Part shown: one piece after another, positions 1 to 6,777 of the stretch
Numbering within the stretch: position 1 is the first letter of the stretch
How the letters are laid out: every line of letters begins with the position of its first letter
From: a virus
DNA length: 32,176 nt
Virus record (IMG/VR): IMGVR_UViG_3300028027_000152
Location: 1-32,176 of that record
Direction: 5' to 3' (one strand)
Notes under the pieces: generated by a model
Told to the model about the DNA's origin: nothing
Database searches by the model: none
The model's input: only the letters and a program-made list of their open reading frames with translations
Position numbers and translations under genes: made by a program

Positions 1-136
1 AATAAACTTAAAAAAAGAAATTATAAGGATGGATTTAAACGTAACATGAGAATATTTAATGTAAATGGTAAAACTAATTTTGTGGATGACAACAATGTAT
101 TCGTTGGATTTGATAAGGAAGGTAAATGTTGCGAGA
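1..136. repeat. Left copy of terminal overlap (circular join)
   Basis: Bases 1-136 match 32042-32176 except that the A run is seven long here (10-16) and six at the right end (32051-32056). Positions 11-136 match 32051-32176 exactly, 126 nt. Gene order is continuous through the join, so this is most simply an assembly overlap of a circular or circularly permuted genome. A physical direct terminal repeat is not excluded. Confidence 0.9.
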
Positions 137-414
137 GATTTGGTTATGCCTTTACTATGTTTATCCCTGAAGATATGGATGCATTATATTCTGATATAAA
201 AGAATCTTATTTAGAGGGGTATAACTTTGATAAAAATTTTATTAAAGATTTGCCATATCCAGAATATTATGAAAATGGTGGAGCGAAATGTTTTAGGTTA
301 GTAAAAGACGGAGAAGAAGCATATCTCACTATATATAATTACCATAATGGATATTATTCTCATGGATTTGAGTTTGTTAATGATATAGAAACAATAGAAG
401 AAGGGAGATTATGA
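46..414 (+). CDS. Small phage protein, function unknown (122 aa)
   Basis: Soluble 122-residue protein with an N-terminal motif NGKTNFVDDNNVFVGFD, a CC pair near residue 28 and a C-terminal aromatic NYHNGYYSHGFEF. This style recalls small conserved phage proteins of the DUF7448 kind; that is memory, not a search. The ATG is preceded by AAGGATGG at 27-34, rather far for an SD. The frame is open upstream to base 1, so in the seven-A version of the terminal repeat the protein would be N-terminally extended into the gene starting at 32021. It opens the early/accessory cluster and overlaps the next ATG by 4 nt. Confidence 0.75.
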   Translation: MRIFNVNGKTNFVDDNNVFVGFDKEGKCCERFGYAFTMFIPEDMDALYSDIKESYLEGYNFDKNFIKDLPYPEYYENGGAKCFRLVKDGEEAYLTIYNYHNGYYSHGFEFVNDIETIEEGRL

Positions 415-455
415 ATATGGATAATGAATTCCATAGAATGTTAGAAAATGGTTAA
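411..455 (+). CDS. 14-residue mini-ORF, probable collapsed mini-gene copy
   Basis: ATG at 411 overlaps the previous stop and has a strong SD, AAGGGAG at 401-407. The peptide is MNMDNEFHRMLENG. Its start (MDNE) and end (LENG) resemble the two ends of the mini-gene at 1642-1845 (MDKE...LENG), as if the middle had been deleted. It may only couple translation to the ATG at 448, which lies inside its end. Whether a peptide is made is unknown. Confidence 0.35.
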   Translation: MNMDNEFHRMLENG

Positions 456-705
456 TGAACTACATTATATTTTATATGATTTGGAAGAAACTTTTGAGGA
501 TACTAAATATTTCATTAATAATTTAAAAAATTTTAGTATAAAAGATAACGATATAAAAGGTGCAAAACATAGAAATAAAGAAAATTATGGCAAACTTCAA
601 AAAACTTTATTTTACAATAAAATATTTTTAAGAGCATTAGACCATAAGTTAGAAGAAAGCTATAAAGCAATAATAGAAAGCAGAGATAATGGAGACATGA
701 TTTGA
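448..705 (+). CDS. Small helical protein, unknown; possible distant mini-gene paralog
   Basis: An 85-residue, lysine-rich, mostly helical protein with no catalytic motif. It starts MVNEL and has RALDHKLEE near residue 63. This loosely echoes the MDKEL start and RALRDKLENG end of the mini-genes at 1425-1845, so a shared origin is possible but weak. The ATG lies inside the preceding 14-codon ORF. The stop TGA (703-705) overlaps the TTG start of the SSB gene, which suggests translational coupling in one early operon. Confidence 0.7.
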   Translation: MVNELHYILYDLEETFEDTKYFINNLKNFSIKDNDIKGAKHRNKENYGKLQKTLFYNKIFLRALDHKLEESYKAIIESRDNGDMI

Positions 706-1049
706 GAAATTTATTAATATTAGTAGGCAATCTTACCAAAGACGTAGAGCATAAGCAGATCAACGGTAAAGACTTTGTGCAATTTGATATTGGCGTTTAC
801 AAAAAACCAAATGAATCAATGTTCGTGCGTGTCAAGGCATGGGAAAAAACAGCACAGTTAATGCAGGATCTGAAGAAAGGTGACAGGGTGCAAGTAAGTG
901 GTAAACTTGATATTGAGTCATGGGATGGATCCGATGGGAAGAAACAATACAAGACAACATGTATTGCGAATAACTTTGAGAGATTAGTTAAAAAGATTAG
1001 TAATCCCAATGATGCCAACTTTGGAATTGAGGAAGAGGTTGAGTTTTAA
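702..1049 (+). CDS. ssb: Single-stranded DNA-binding protein
   Basis: A 115-residue OB-fold protein that would coat single-stranded DNA during replication and recombination. The fold is recognisable from NLLILVGNLTKDVEHK at the start, the FDIGVYKK strand, VRVKAWEKTAQ and the GDRVQVSGKLDIESW motif. The last residues EEEVEF resemble the acidic-aromatic tip by which SSBs recruit partner proteins. The start is TTG at 702, overlapping the upstream stop as TTGA. GGAG at 691-694 with a 7-nt spacer supports this start, and a search limited to ATG would miss it. It is shorter than host SSB (about 170 aa), as is usual for phages. A nuclease gene follows directly. Confidence 0.9.
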   Translation: MRNLLILVGNLTKDVEHKQINGKDFVQFDIGVYKKPNESMFVRVKAWEKTAQLMQDLKKGDRVQVSGKLDIESWDGSDGKKQYKTTCIANNFERLVKKISNPNDANFGIEEEVEF

Positions 1050-1441
1050 TGCCTTACATGAGTAGTAATAATCCAATACTACCAAGAAAAAGAACTCAAT
1101 TAGAGGATCCTTTCGCTCAATGGTTGGTATTTAAAAATATTAAATTCGTAAGACAATTTAAGCCTTTTAAGGATAGGAGATTTGCATGTGATTTTTACCT
1201 CCCTGATTATAATGTTGTAATTGAGATAGAAGGCGGACAATGGATAAACGGAAGACATCAAAGAGGGACAGGATATAAAAACGACATCGAGAAATATAAT
1301 TTAATTACTTTGAGTGGATATAAAATATTGAGATTAACGACAGATCATTTTATGAGAATAAGTAAGGATAGTTATGGCGTATCCGGATATAGTGCAAAGA
1401 TTATTGATTTGATTATGGAAAATCATGCAAAAGAATCATAG
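1049..1441 (+). CDS. PD-(D/E)xK-type endonuclease (DUF559/Vsr-like)
   Basis: A 130-residue protein with the core DFYLPDYNVVIEIEGGQW. D48 and E59/E61 are the likely metal-binding residues of a restriction-endonuclease-like fold. GRHQRGTGYKNDIEKYN follows, then YKILRLTTDHF, as in Vsr/DUF559-type nucleases. Small phage versions beside ssb could resolve recombination intermediates or cut branched DNA, but mismatch nicking or a moron role is also possible. The ATG overlaps the ssb stop by one base. The 3' end overlaps the next start at 1425 by 17 nt. Confidence 0.7.
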   Translation: MPYMSSNNPILPRKRTQLEDPFAQWLVFKNIKFVRQFKPFKDRRFACDFYLPDYNVVIEIEGGQWINGRHQRGTGYKNDIEKYNLITLSGYKILRLTTDHFMRISKDSYGVSGYSAKIIDLIMENHAKES

Positions 1442-1447
1442 GGAATT
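1425..1447 (+). repeat. 23-nt direct repeat, copy 1 (mini-gene start)
   Basis: The start of the gene at 1425 is identical over 23 nt, from the ATG on, to the start of the gene at 1852. Both encode MQKNHREL. It marks a gene-level duplication. Confidence 0.9.
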
Positions 1448-1649
1448 AATTGATTTAATAAATGATATAGATCAATTTATGGGATCTCTTCATCGTGATT
1501 TTATATGGTTTTTGGATCGAACCACAGAAGATAGATTAGAAGATTTAATAGAAGGACATTATCCAGAAATGATAAAATATATTCCTACGGATTGTGCAGA
1601 ATTATTATATAGCATTAGAGCTTTAAGAGATATAATAAAAAATGGATAA
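1425..1649 (+). CDS. Duplicated mini-gene A (74 aa, unknown)
   Basis: Small acidic helical protein without recognised domain. It aligns along its whole length with the next gene. Shared features are ELIDLIN-x-ID near the N-terminus, a central hydrophobic stretch (FIWFLD here, KFILEY in the neighbour), an acidic/aromatic middle, and RALRD-x-[IL]-x-NG at the C-terminus. The stop overlaps the next start in the junction AATGGATAA. Function is unknown; accessory interaction with a host protein is only a guess. Confidence 0.75.
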   Translation: MQKNHRELIDLINDIDQFMGSLHRDFIWFLDRTTEDRLEDLIEGHYPEMIKYIPTDCAELLYSIRALRDIIKNG

Positions 1650-1845
1650 AGAGCTTATAGATTTAATTAATAAAATTGATGAATGCTATAATACAATGCA
1701 ATCAAATGTAAAATTTATTTTAGAGTATGATAATAGGATTGATTCTTTTATAAATAAAGAATTTATAAATTTATTTACTCCTTATGATTTTAAAGAATTA
1801 ATTATATATTGTAGAGCACTAAGAGATAAATTAGAAAATGGATAA
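1642..1845 (+). CDS. Duplicated mini-gene B (67 aa, unknown)
   Basis: Paralog of the gene at 1425, with ELIDLINKID at residues 4-13 and RALRDKLENG at the end. Its ATG lies inside the last codons and stop of mini-gene A. Its own end again carries ATGGATAA (from 1839), which would open a third copy but is closed after four codons (MDNE, stop). The full copy then restarts at 1852. This looks like tandem duplication with decay of junction starts. Confidence 0.75.
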   Translation: MDKELIDLINKIDECYNTMQSNVKFILEYDNRIDSFINKEFINLFTPYDFKELIIYCRALRDKLENG

Positions 1846-1851
1846 TGAGTA

Positions 1852-1874
1852 ATGCAAAAGAATCATAGGGAATT
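1852..1874 (+). repeat. 23-nt direct repeat, copy 2
   Basis: Second exact copy of the mini-gene 5' end, here at the start of a 153-residue acetyltransferase-like protein. The two copies lie 427 nt apart. Confidence 0.9.
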
Positions 1875-2313
1875 GATAAGAGATATATTTGATTTAGATA
1901 AAGATATTAAGAAATTTTGTGATATGGATTATCTTGGATATATGCAGGACATATCGCAACAAATAATATTAAGAATAAATAAATGTTTAAGAGAGTATCC
2001 AAGTAGCTATATCTTTGTCGATGAGGATAGGAAATATTTTGCAGTATGGTTGAAGGCACATGGTGACAATGTATTATATAGTTTTGGAGTACATCCAGAA
2101 AAAAGAAGCGAAGAGAATTTGAGACTATTTTGGGAATACTTAGAAAGAGAGCATGATGATGGCTTTTTGTGTTATTTGTACAGCAATAATATTAGAGCGA
2201 TTAAATGGCTAAAAAAGAATGGAATGAGTGAAGTTGGAATGATCGTAGAGCGTCCTACTAAAGTAGCCATTAAATTATTACTTGACAAAAATAAACAGAG
2301 TGGTACAAATTAA
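1852..2313 (+). CDS. GNAT-like acetyltransferase with mini-gene-type N-terminus
   Basis: 153 residues. The first eight or so residues and 23 nt are identical to the start of mini-gene A. From about residue 45 the protein resembles small phage GNAT-like proteins: a short beta meander (YIFVDEDRKYFAVWL), LYSFGVHPEKRSEENLRLFWEYL in acetyl-CoA-loop/helix style, then LYSNNIRAIKWLKKNGMSEVGM, typical of the late GNAT helix and strand. No substrate can be named. A regulatory-only or virion-associated role, as in the T7-type DUF2833 proteins, is an alternative. It appears to be a fusion of the repeated 5' module to an unrelated domain. Confidence 0.65.
   Translation: MQKNHRELIRDIFDLDKDIKKFCDMDYLGYMQDISQQIILRINKCLREYPSSYIFVDEDRKYFAVWLKAHGDNVLYSFGVHPEKRSEENLRLFWEYLEREHDDGFLCYLYSNNIRAIKWLKKNGMSEVGMIVERPTKVAIKLLLDKNKQSGTN
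2282..2309 (+). promoter_or_regulatory. Candidate sigma70 promoter inside gene end
   Basis: A perfect -35 TTGACA at 2282-2287 is followed after 16 bp by TACAAA at 2304-2309. It lies in the last codons of the acetyltransferase-like gene, just before the small genes at 2316 onward. The -10 is imperfect and the -35 overlaps coding sequence, so chance is possible. Confidence 0.35.
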
Positions 2314-2315
2314 TC

Positions 2316-2513
2316 ATGCTTTGGTTGTCTATTGCTTTAGTCATAATTTCCTCCGAGATTGTATCAGCATATTTGTACTTAAATGCAATACGACATCCTA
2401 AGCAGTTGCAAAGCGATATTAATTTAGAAGATTTGAAAGAGAGAGTGAAGTTATTAGAGGATCAAGTTAGTAATATTCGAGTAGCACAGGGAATGAGGAG
2501 GAGGGATGGATGA
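2316..2513 (+). CDS. Small membrane-anchored coiled-coil protein
   Basis: 65 residues: one N-terminal hydrophobic helix (about residues 2-22, LWLSIALVIISSEIVSAYLY), then a charged heptad-like stretch (about 33-58, with LEDLKERVKLLEDQV) and a basic tail RRR. The topology is one membrane helix plus a cytoplasmic or periplasmic coiled coil. Function is unknown; a spanin-like or membrane-tether role cannot be separated from this sequence. It lies far from the lysis genes. It overlaps the next gene by 4 nt. Confidence 0.6.
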   Translation: MLWLSIALVIISSEIVSAYLYLNAIRHPKQLQSDINLEDLKERVKLLEDQVSNIRVAQGMRRRDG

Positions 2514-2761
2514 TATATTCTAGCACAGGAGGAGATGAGAATGTTTTTATGGTAAATGATCCTTGGCAATTGCATTATATATATTCTGTAGGATTCAGAG
2601 ATCCTTGGCAATCTCCAGTCAATGTAGTTGTATTAGATTATGGTGGATCTGTAAAAATACATGCTAAACCAACCGATACGGCAGAAAGTATAATAGAAGA
2701 GCTAGAAAAATTATTAGTAATTTATAAAAATATTATAAATAGGGATAAACGAGATGGATAA
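2510..2761 (+). CDS. Hypothetical protein (83 aa)
   Basis: Not recognised. It has a repeated DPWQ motif (residues 17-20 and 31-34), a beta-rich centre (VNVVVLDYGGSVKIHA) and a helical C-terminus (ESIIEELEKLLVIYK). The stop lies in the recurring junction GATGGATAA shared with the next start at 2754. GGAG elements at 2493-2504 provide the SD. Confidence 0.6.
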   Translation: MIYSSTGGDENVFMVNDPWQLHYIYSVGFRDPWQSPVNVVVLDYGGSVKIHAKPTDTAESIIEELEKLLVIYKNIINRDKRDG

Positions 2762-2906
2762 TATAATAAAGATAGATAAAAATAATAATAATAAAATTGT
2801 TAAAAATCATAATTTTATGATAAAAATTTATTTTGAAAATGAAGAACAATTACAAATTGCCTATAATGATTTAAGATTTAAATATAATTGCGAAGTGGAC
2901 AAGTAA
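2754..2906 (+). CDS. Small hypothetical protein (50 aa)
   Basis: A 50-codon ORF filling the gap between two coupled genes. It starts in the ATGGATAA junction and ends with TAA directly before the ATG at 2907. The sequence is MDNIIKIDKNNNNKIVKNHN followed by a short amphipathic segment (FMIKIYFENEEQLQIAYNDL). Perfect head-to-tail packing supports a real gene. Function is unknown. Confidence 0.55.
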   Translation: MDNIIKIDKNNNNKIVKNHNFMIKIYFENEEQLQIAYNDLRFKYNCEVDK

Positions 2907-3167
2907 ATGGACAAGATACTCAATAAACCTTTTAGACTGCCTTCTGGATCAGGAAAGAAATTTGGAGTATATGTTAAGAGCAAGCAAACAGGAAAAATTA
3001 TTAAAGTTACTTTTGGGGATCCTAATCTATCTATTAAGAGAGATGATCCAGAGAGGAAAGCCAGTTTTAGAGCTAGGCATAATTGCGAAGATGCTAAGGA
3101 TAAGACAACTCCTAAGTATTGGTCTTGTCGTATGTGGTCGAGTAAGCCAGTGAGTAAGATTGTATGA
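2907..3167 (+). CDS. Conserved phage protein, DUF5872-like
   Basis: 86 residues, basic. The C-terminal half carries SIKRDDPERKASFRARHNC, then DKTTPKYWSCRMW. This run is a widely conserved signature in phage proteins, often found near head or capsid-maturation genes; I recall it as DUF5872. C and H residues could bind metal, but that is inference. Its ATG abuts the previous stop and its end overlaps the ParB-like gene by 4 nt. No enzymatic function can be assigned. Confidence 0.65.
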   Translation: MDKILNKPFRLPSGSGKKFGVYVKSKQTGKIIKVTFGDPNLSIKRDDPERKASFRARHNCEDAKDKTTPKYWSCRMWSSKPVSKIV

Positions 3168-3754
3168 ATGCAATACGTATTTCAATCAAAGACATTAAAA
3201 GCAATCCGAACAATCCCAGAATTATCAAAGACGATAAATTTAAAAAGCTAGTTCAATCTATCATAGACTTTCCTAAAATGCTTGAAATACGACCGATCGT
3301 AATAAATGATGAGATGGTAGTCTTAGGTGGTAACATGAGACTTAAAGCATGTAAAGAGGCAGGATTGAAAGAGATACCTATCATCAAGGCAAGTGATCTT
3401 ACACCAGAACAACAGAGAGAATTTATCATCAAAGACAATGTAGGTTTTGGGGAATGGGATTGGGCTATGCTTGCAAATGAGTGGGATTCGGATGAACTAC
3501 AAGACTGGGGTTTAGATATACCTGGGTTTAATGTAGATGAAAATAAAATGGGTGATGAATTTAGTTTGCCAGATGGGGACAAAGCACCATTTCAACAAAT
3601 GACTTTTACATTAGCAGATGAGCAGGCTACATTTATTCAAAATGCAATATCAGATATTAAACAAACAGAAGAATATAAGTATGTGGAAACTTTTGGAAAT
3701 GAAAATTCAAATGGAAATGCTCTTTATTTATTGGTAACTAAATGTCTAAAGTAA
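3164..3754 (+). CDS. ParB-like N-terminal (ParB/Srx) domain protein
   Basis: 196 residues. The N-terminal ParB domain is visible as IKSNPNNPRIIKD (box I style) and MVVLGGNMRLKACKEAG at about residues 51-67 (GGNxRLxA, the ParB nucleotide-binding box). Phage proteins of this type also share DNVGFGEWDWAMLANEWD around residue 90-107 and often lie beside or fused to DNA methyltransferases. There is no HTH and no ParA partner, so plasmid partition is unlikely. A DNA-modification helper or nuclease role is more plausible. The ATG overlaps the preceding stop (ATGA). The gene overlaps the Mom-like gene by 13 nt. Confidence 0.8.
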   Translation: MNAIRISIKDIKSNPNNPRIIKDDKFKKLVQSIIDFPKMLEIRPIVINDEMVVLGGNMRLKACKEAGLKEIPIIKASDLTPEQQREFIIKDNVGFGEWDWAMLANEWDSDELQDWGLDIPGFNVDENKMGDEFSLPDGDKAPFQQMTFTLADEQATFIQNAISDIKQTEEYKYVETFGNENSNGNALYLLVTKCLK

Positions 3755-4542
3755 AAGATATTATAGTAAAAATTATACCTGCAAAGATTGCAAATGAGTT
3801 TATAAAAAAATATCATTATAGTGAGAAAGTAGTTATTGGTGGAAATGGTGTTCATTTTGGTTGTTTTCTTGATAACAAATTGCACGGAGTTTTAAGTTTT
3901 GGAAATCCATTAGATAAAAGAAAAATATTGCCTTTAGTTAAAGATACAAAATGGAATGAAATGTTAGAATTAAATAGAATGGCTTTTGACGATTGGTTAC
4001 CTAAGAATTCAGAAAGTAGATGCTTATCAATATCGATTAAATTATTAAAAAAAAATGCTCCACATATAAAATGGATTTTAAGTTTCGCAGATGGAACTCA
4101 ATGTGGAGACGGAACTATATATAGAGCTAGTGGGTTCAATCTTACTGCAATTAAAAAAAATAACCAATTAATAAAAACTAGCGATGGCAAAATAGTTCAT
4201 AAGCACTCATTGAACCAAGTAAATTTCAAAGGAGAGGGTGGAGATAAAAATTTTAAAGCATCAAATTTGCTTCAACTTACAAATGGATCATATAGCACTA
4301 AAAAATATTTTGAAGCAATAGGTAAAACATATGAGCCTTTAATAGGCTTTCAACTTCGCTACATATACCTAATAGATAAAACTTGCAAAATAACAGTTCC
4401 AATATTACCTTTTTCTAAGATTGACGAAATGAAGGCAGGTATGTACAAAGGTAAAAGTATAAGTATTGAAGATAGAAAACCTAAAAGCGTATTAAGCATT
4501 GATAATGATGCAACTCAAATCCATGAGGAGAAGGCAGTGTGA
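3742..4542 (+). CDS. Mom-like adenine modification protein (GNAT-type)
   Basis: 266 residues. It resembles the family of phage Mu Mom, a GNAT-fold protein that converts adenine in phage DNA to N6-carbamoylmethyladenine and so blocks many restriction enzymes. Supporting segments are IKKYHYSEKVVIGGNGVHFG (about 21-40), LELNRMAFDDWLP (75-87), LSISIKLLKKNAPHIKWILS (95-114) and ADGTQCGDGTIYRASGF (116-132), the family's most typical block. It follows the ParB-like gene with a 13-nt overlap. No Com-like regulator gene is seen. The exact chemistry and target bases are inferred only from the family. Confidence 0.75.
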   Translation: MSKVKDIIVKIIPAKIANEFIKKYHYSEKVVIGGNGVHFGCFLDNKLHGVLSFGNPLDKRKILPLVKDTKWNEMLELNRMAFDDWLPKNSESRCLSISIKLLKKNAPHIKWILSFADGTQCGDGTIYRASGFNLTAIKKNNQLIKTSDGKIVHKHSLNQVNFKGEGGDKNFKASNLLQLTNGSYSTKKYFEAIGKTYEPLIGFQLRYIYLIDKTCKITVPILPFSKIDEMKAGMYKGKSISIEDRKPKSVLSIDNDATQIHEEKAV

Positions 4543-4561
4543 GTCTGACCGATACGCACCA

Positions 4562-4957
4562 ATGAGCGAGAAAATCAATAAAAAATCAATTAAAACTGCC
4601 AGAGGTGGAACATTAGAGGCTGGTTATTATGGTCAAAAAAACGGCAGACCAAAAGGTGTCAGAAACAGATCCACAATAGTCCGAGAATGGCTAGAAGCCA
4701 CAGAGTCCATGAAAAACCCCATCACGGGAGAAAGTGAAAAGCTTACTCAATACGACATTATAACACTAGCATTAATTCAGAAAGCCAGAAAGGGAGATGT
4801 CCAAGCTTTCAAAGAACTTATGGATTCTAGCTTTGGAAAAATCCCAGACAAGCTACTAGCAGAAAACAAAAATACATTTCAATCAGATCTTACTCAAGAA
4901 GAATCAAGAAAAATTATCAATAAGTTAAAATCAAAACTGGATACAAATAACGGATGA
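4562..4957 (+). CDS. Terminase small subunit
   Basis: 131 residues from the ATG at 4562 (MSEK). It would bind pac/cos DNA and hand it to TerL. The basic N-terminus with YGQKNGRPKGVRNRST is the common start of phage small terminases or DUF5681-type proteins. A helical body follows (YDIITLALIQKARKGDVQAFKELMD, split here by function only), with a lysine-rich C-terminus. The start is uncertain: in-frame ATGs exist at 4499 and 4523, and the best SD (GAGGAGAAGG, 4525-4534) lies too far from 4562 to be certain. It overlaps terL by 4 nt. Confidence 0.75.
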   Translation: MSEKINKKSIKTARGGTLEAGYYGQKNGRPKGVRNRSTIVREWLEATESMKNPITGESEKLTQYDIITLALIQKARKGDVQAFKELMDSSFGKIPDKLLAENKNTFQSDLTQEESRKIINKLKSKLDTNNG

Positions 4958-6354
4958 ATTTAACTTTAGAAGAAAGAATAGTATTAATAAAACTAATAGA
5001 AGAAAGATGGAAATTAGGAAACCTGTATTACAAACTTAAAGATCATCAAATAGATTTGTATAATCAGATAACCAAAGGCAATAATAAAAAGCACGTGGTC
5101 AACTGTTCTCGTAGATTTGGAAAGTCTTATACTCTATGTCTTATTGCTATCGAACATGCTCTAAAAAGTAAAGTTCATGTAAGATTTGCAGCACCAACAT
5201 CAAAACAATTGAAAGAAATCATACAACCAATTATGGTTAAAATACTTTCAGATTGTCCAGAGGATTTAAAGCCAGACTTCAAAAGTCAAGACAACAAGTA
5301 TGTATTTCAGAATGGTAGCGAGATACACATAGCAGGGTGTGACAATGGTAACGCAGAGAATCTTAGAGGGCATGAGTCAGATTTAAATCTAATAGACGAA
5401 GCAGGTTTTATAGATGACTTGGAATATGTTCTCAAAGATATTCTAATGCCACAGACATTGACTACAGGAGGAAGAACGATTGTAAGTAGTACTCCTCCTA
5501 GAACTCCTGCTCATTATTATAATAGACTATGTACAGAAGCACAATTGGGAAGATTTTACTCTCTCTTTACTATCTACGACAACACAAGTATAGATCAAGA
5601 GACAATAGAGGAGTATTGTCAGGAAGCAGGAGGAGTGAACTCGACCACTTGGAAGAGGGAATATCTTTGCCAGTTTGTAGTAGATGAACAAATTGTTGTA
5701 ATACCAGAATGGAATGATTCTTATGTCGGAGATATAGAGCTTGACGCATGGAGAATGTACTACCATAATTATATTTCAATGGATATTGGAGGAAGGCATA
5801 AAACAGCTATTCTTTATGGGTATTATGATTTTAAAAAATCAATATTGCAAGTAGTGGATGAATCCATATTGACAGGTCAGGATACAACAACGGATTTAAT
5901 CGCAAAGACGATAGTTGCAAAAGAGGAAGAGTTATTTAATGGAATGACTGAGCCTAGACGTATTGCAGACAATAACAATGTTATACTATTACAAGATATG
6001 TCATTGATGCATGGTGTCCATTTTGCCCCAACTTCTAAAGACACTCTCTTGGCAATGGTCAATGAACTTAGGGTATTTGTGGCACAAGGAAGATTGTATG
6101 TTTCGGAGAGATGCCAAGAACTAATAGGATGTCTTAGGGCAGGGATCTGGAACAAGCAAAGAAATCAATTCGATGTGTCAGACATGTATGGACACTTTGA
6201 CGCATTGGCTAGTTTAATTTATATGGTTAGGAATATAGACCAATATACTAATCCAGTTCCCATTACTAATACGGCTTTACCAAGTACTCATTACATTCAC
6301 TTTGAGAGAGAGTCAAGTGAGAAAGCAAATTTAAAAAGGATGTTTAGAAGATGA
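4954..6354 (+). CDS. terL: Terminase large subunit (packaging ATPase/nuclease)
   Basis: 466 residues. It powers DNA packaging into the prohead and cuts concatemers. The ATPase domain shows a Walker A NCSRRFGKS (50-58, K57-S58) and Walker B LNLIDE (D148-E149), with SSTPPRTP (about 179) as coupling motif III. The RNase-H-like nuclease domain has D277 (SMDIGGRH), D339 (RRIADNNN) and D416 (GHFDALAS) as metal ligands. All key residues are present. It starts inside the terS end (ATGA). P22-like neighbours suggest headful packaging, but the terminase class would need a phylogeny. Confidence 0.95.
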   Translation: MNLTLEERIVLIKLIEERWKLGNLYYKLKDHQIDLYNQITKGNNKKHVVNCSRRFGKSYTLCLIAIEHALKSKVHVRFAAPTSKQLKEIIQPIMVKILSDCPEDLKPDFKSQDNKYVFQNGSEIHIAGCDNGNAENLRGHESDLNLIDEAGFIDDLEYVLKDILMPQTLTTGGRTIVSSTPPRTPAHYYNRLCTEAQLGRFYSLFTIYDNTSIDQETIEEYCQEAGGVNSTTWKREYLCQFVVDEQIVVIPEWNDSYVGDIELDAWRMYYHNYISMDIGGRHKTAILYGYYDFKKSILQVVDESILTGQDTTTDLIAKTIVAKEEELFNGMTEPRRIADNNNVILLQDMSLMHGVHFAPTSKDTLLAMVNELRVFVAQGRLYVSERCQELIGCLRAGIWNKQRNQFDVSDMYGHFDALASLIYMVRNIDQYTNPVPITNTALPSTHYIHFERESSEKANLKRMFRR

Positions 6355-6632
6355 GAAAAGAATTTCCATTACATGAAGAACGTAGAATAGAAAATGGATG
6401 GGATATTGATTTGATTTGGTGTCCATCTCAGATTATTAAAACATTTACGGTTGACGACAAAGAATATAAAATCTATCTAAGATGGCGATTTGATGATCCA
6501 TGGGATATACGTATTAATGGCGATTATTTAGATATGCTTATACTAAGAGAATATATGGCAGAAGAATATCGAGAAATGATAAATTTTATTGATAACAATA
6601 TAGAAGAAATAATAAAAGAATACGAGGGATAA
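6351..6632 (+). CDS. Hypothetical protein (93 aa)
   Basis: Not recognised. Acidic protein with alternating aromatic and charged residues. A beta-rich N-terminal half (KEYKIYLRWRFDDPWDIRI) is followed by a helical, very acidic tail ending KEYEG. It overlaps terL by 4 nt, lies between terL and a 47-codon gene, and precedes the portal. The position fits a packaging or accessory role, but nothing in the sequence proves it. Confidence 0.65.
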   Translation: MRKEFPLHEERRIENGWDIDLIWCPSQIIKTFTVDDKEYKIYLRWRFDDPWDIRINGDYLDMLILREYMAEEYREMINFIDNNIEEIIKEYEG

Positions 6633-6633
6633 A

Positions 6634-6777
6634 ATGAGCCAAGACGATATGCACGAAGAGCACATGAAGCAAGCTCAATTGGGATGGAATGAGATACAAA
6701 CTAAATGTATCAAAGAAGCTATAAATTTACACATGCTATACTTGAAAGAAGAACAGGAAAAAGATAATGTTAACTAA
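6634..6777 (+). CDS. Small helical protein (47 aa) before portal
   Basis: ATG at 6634 follows the previous stop by one base, with GAGGG at 6624-6628 as SD. The peptide begins MSQDDMHEEHMKQAQLGWNE and looks fully helical. The stop lies 11 nt inside the portal gene, so translation is probably coupled. Function is unknown. Confidence 0.6.
   Translation: MSQDDMHEEHMKQAQLGWNEIQTKCIKEAINLHMLYLKEEQEKDNVN

Noticed and set aside
3164-3754. Plasmid partition system
   Set aside because: Only a ParB-type N-terminal domain is present, with no HTH, no ParA and no visible parS cluster.
4499-4561. N-terminal extension of the small terminase
   Set aside because: Residues MIMMQLKSMRRRQCESDRYA overlap the Mom-like gene end and do not look like the family; no SD is spaced for them.
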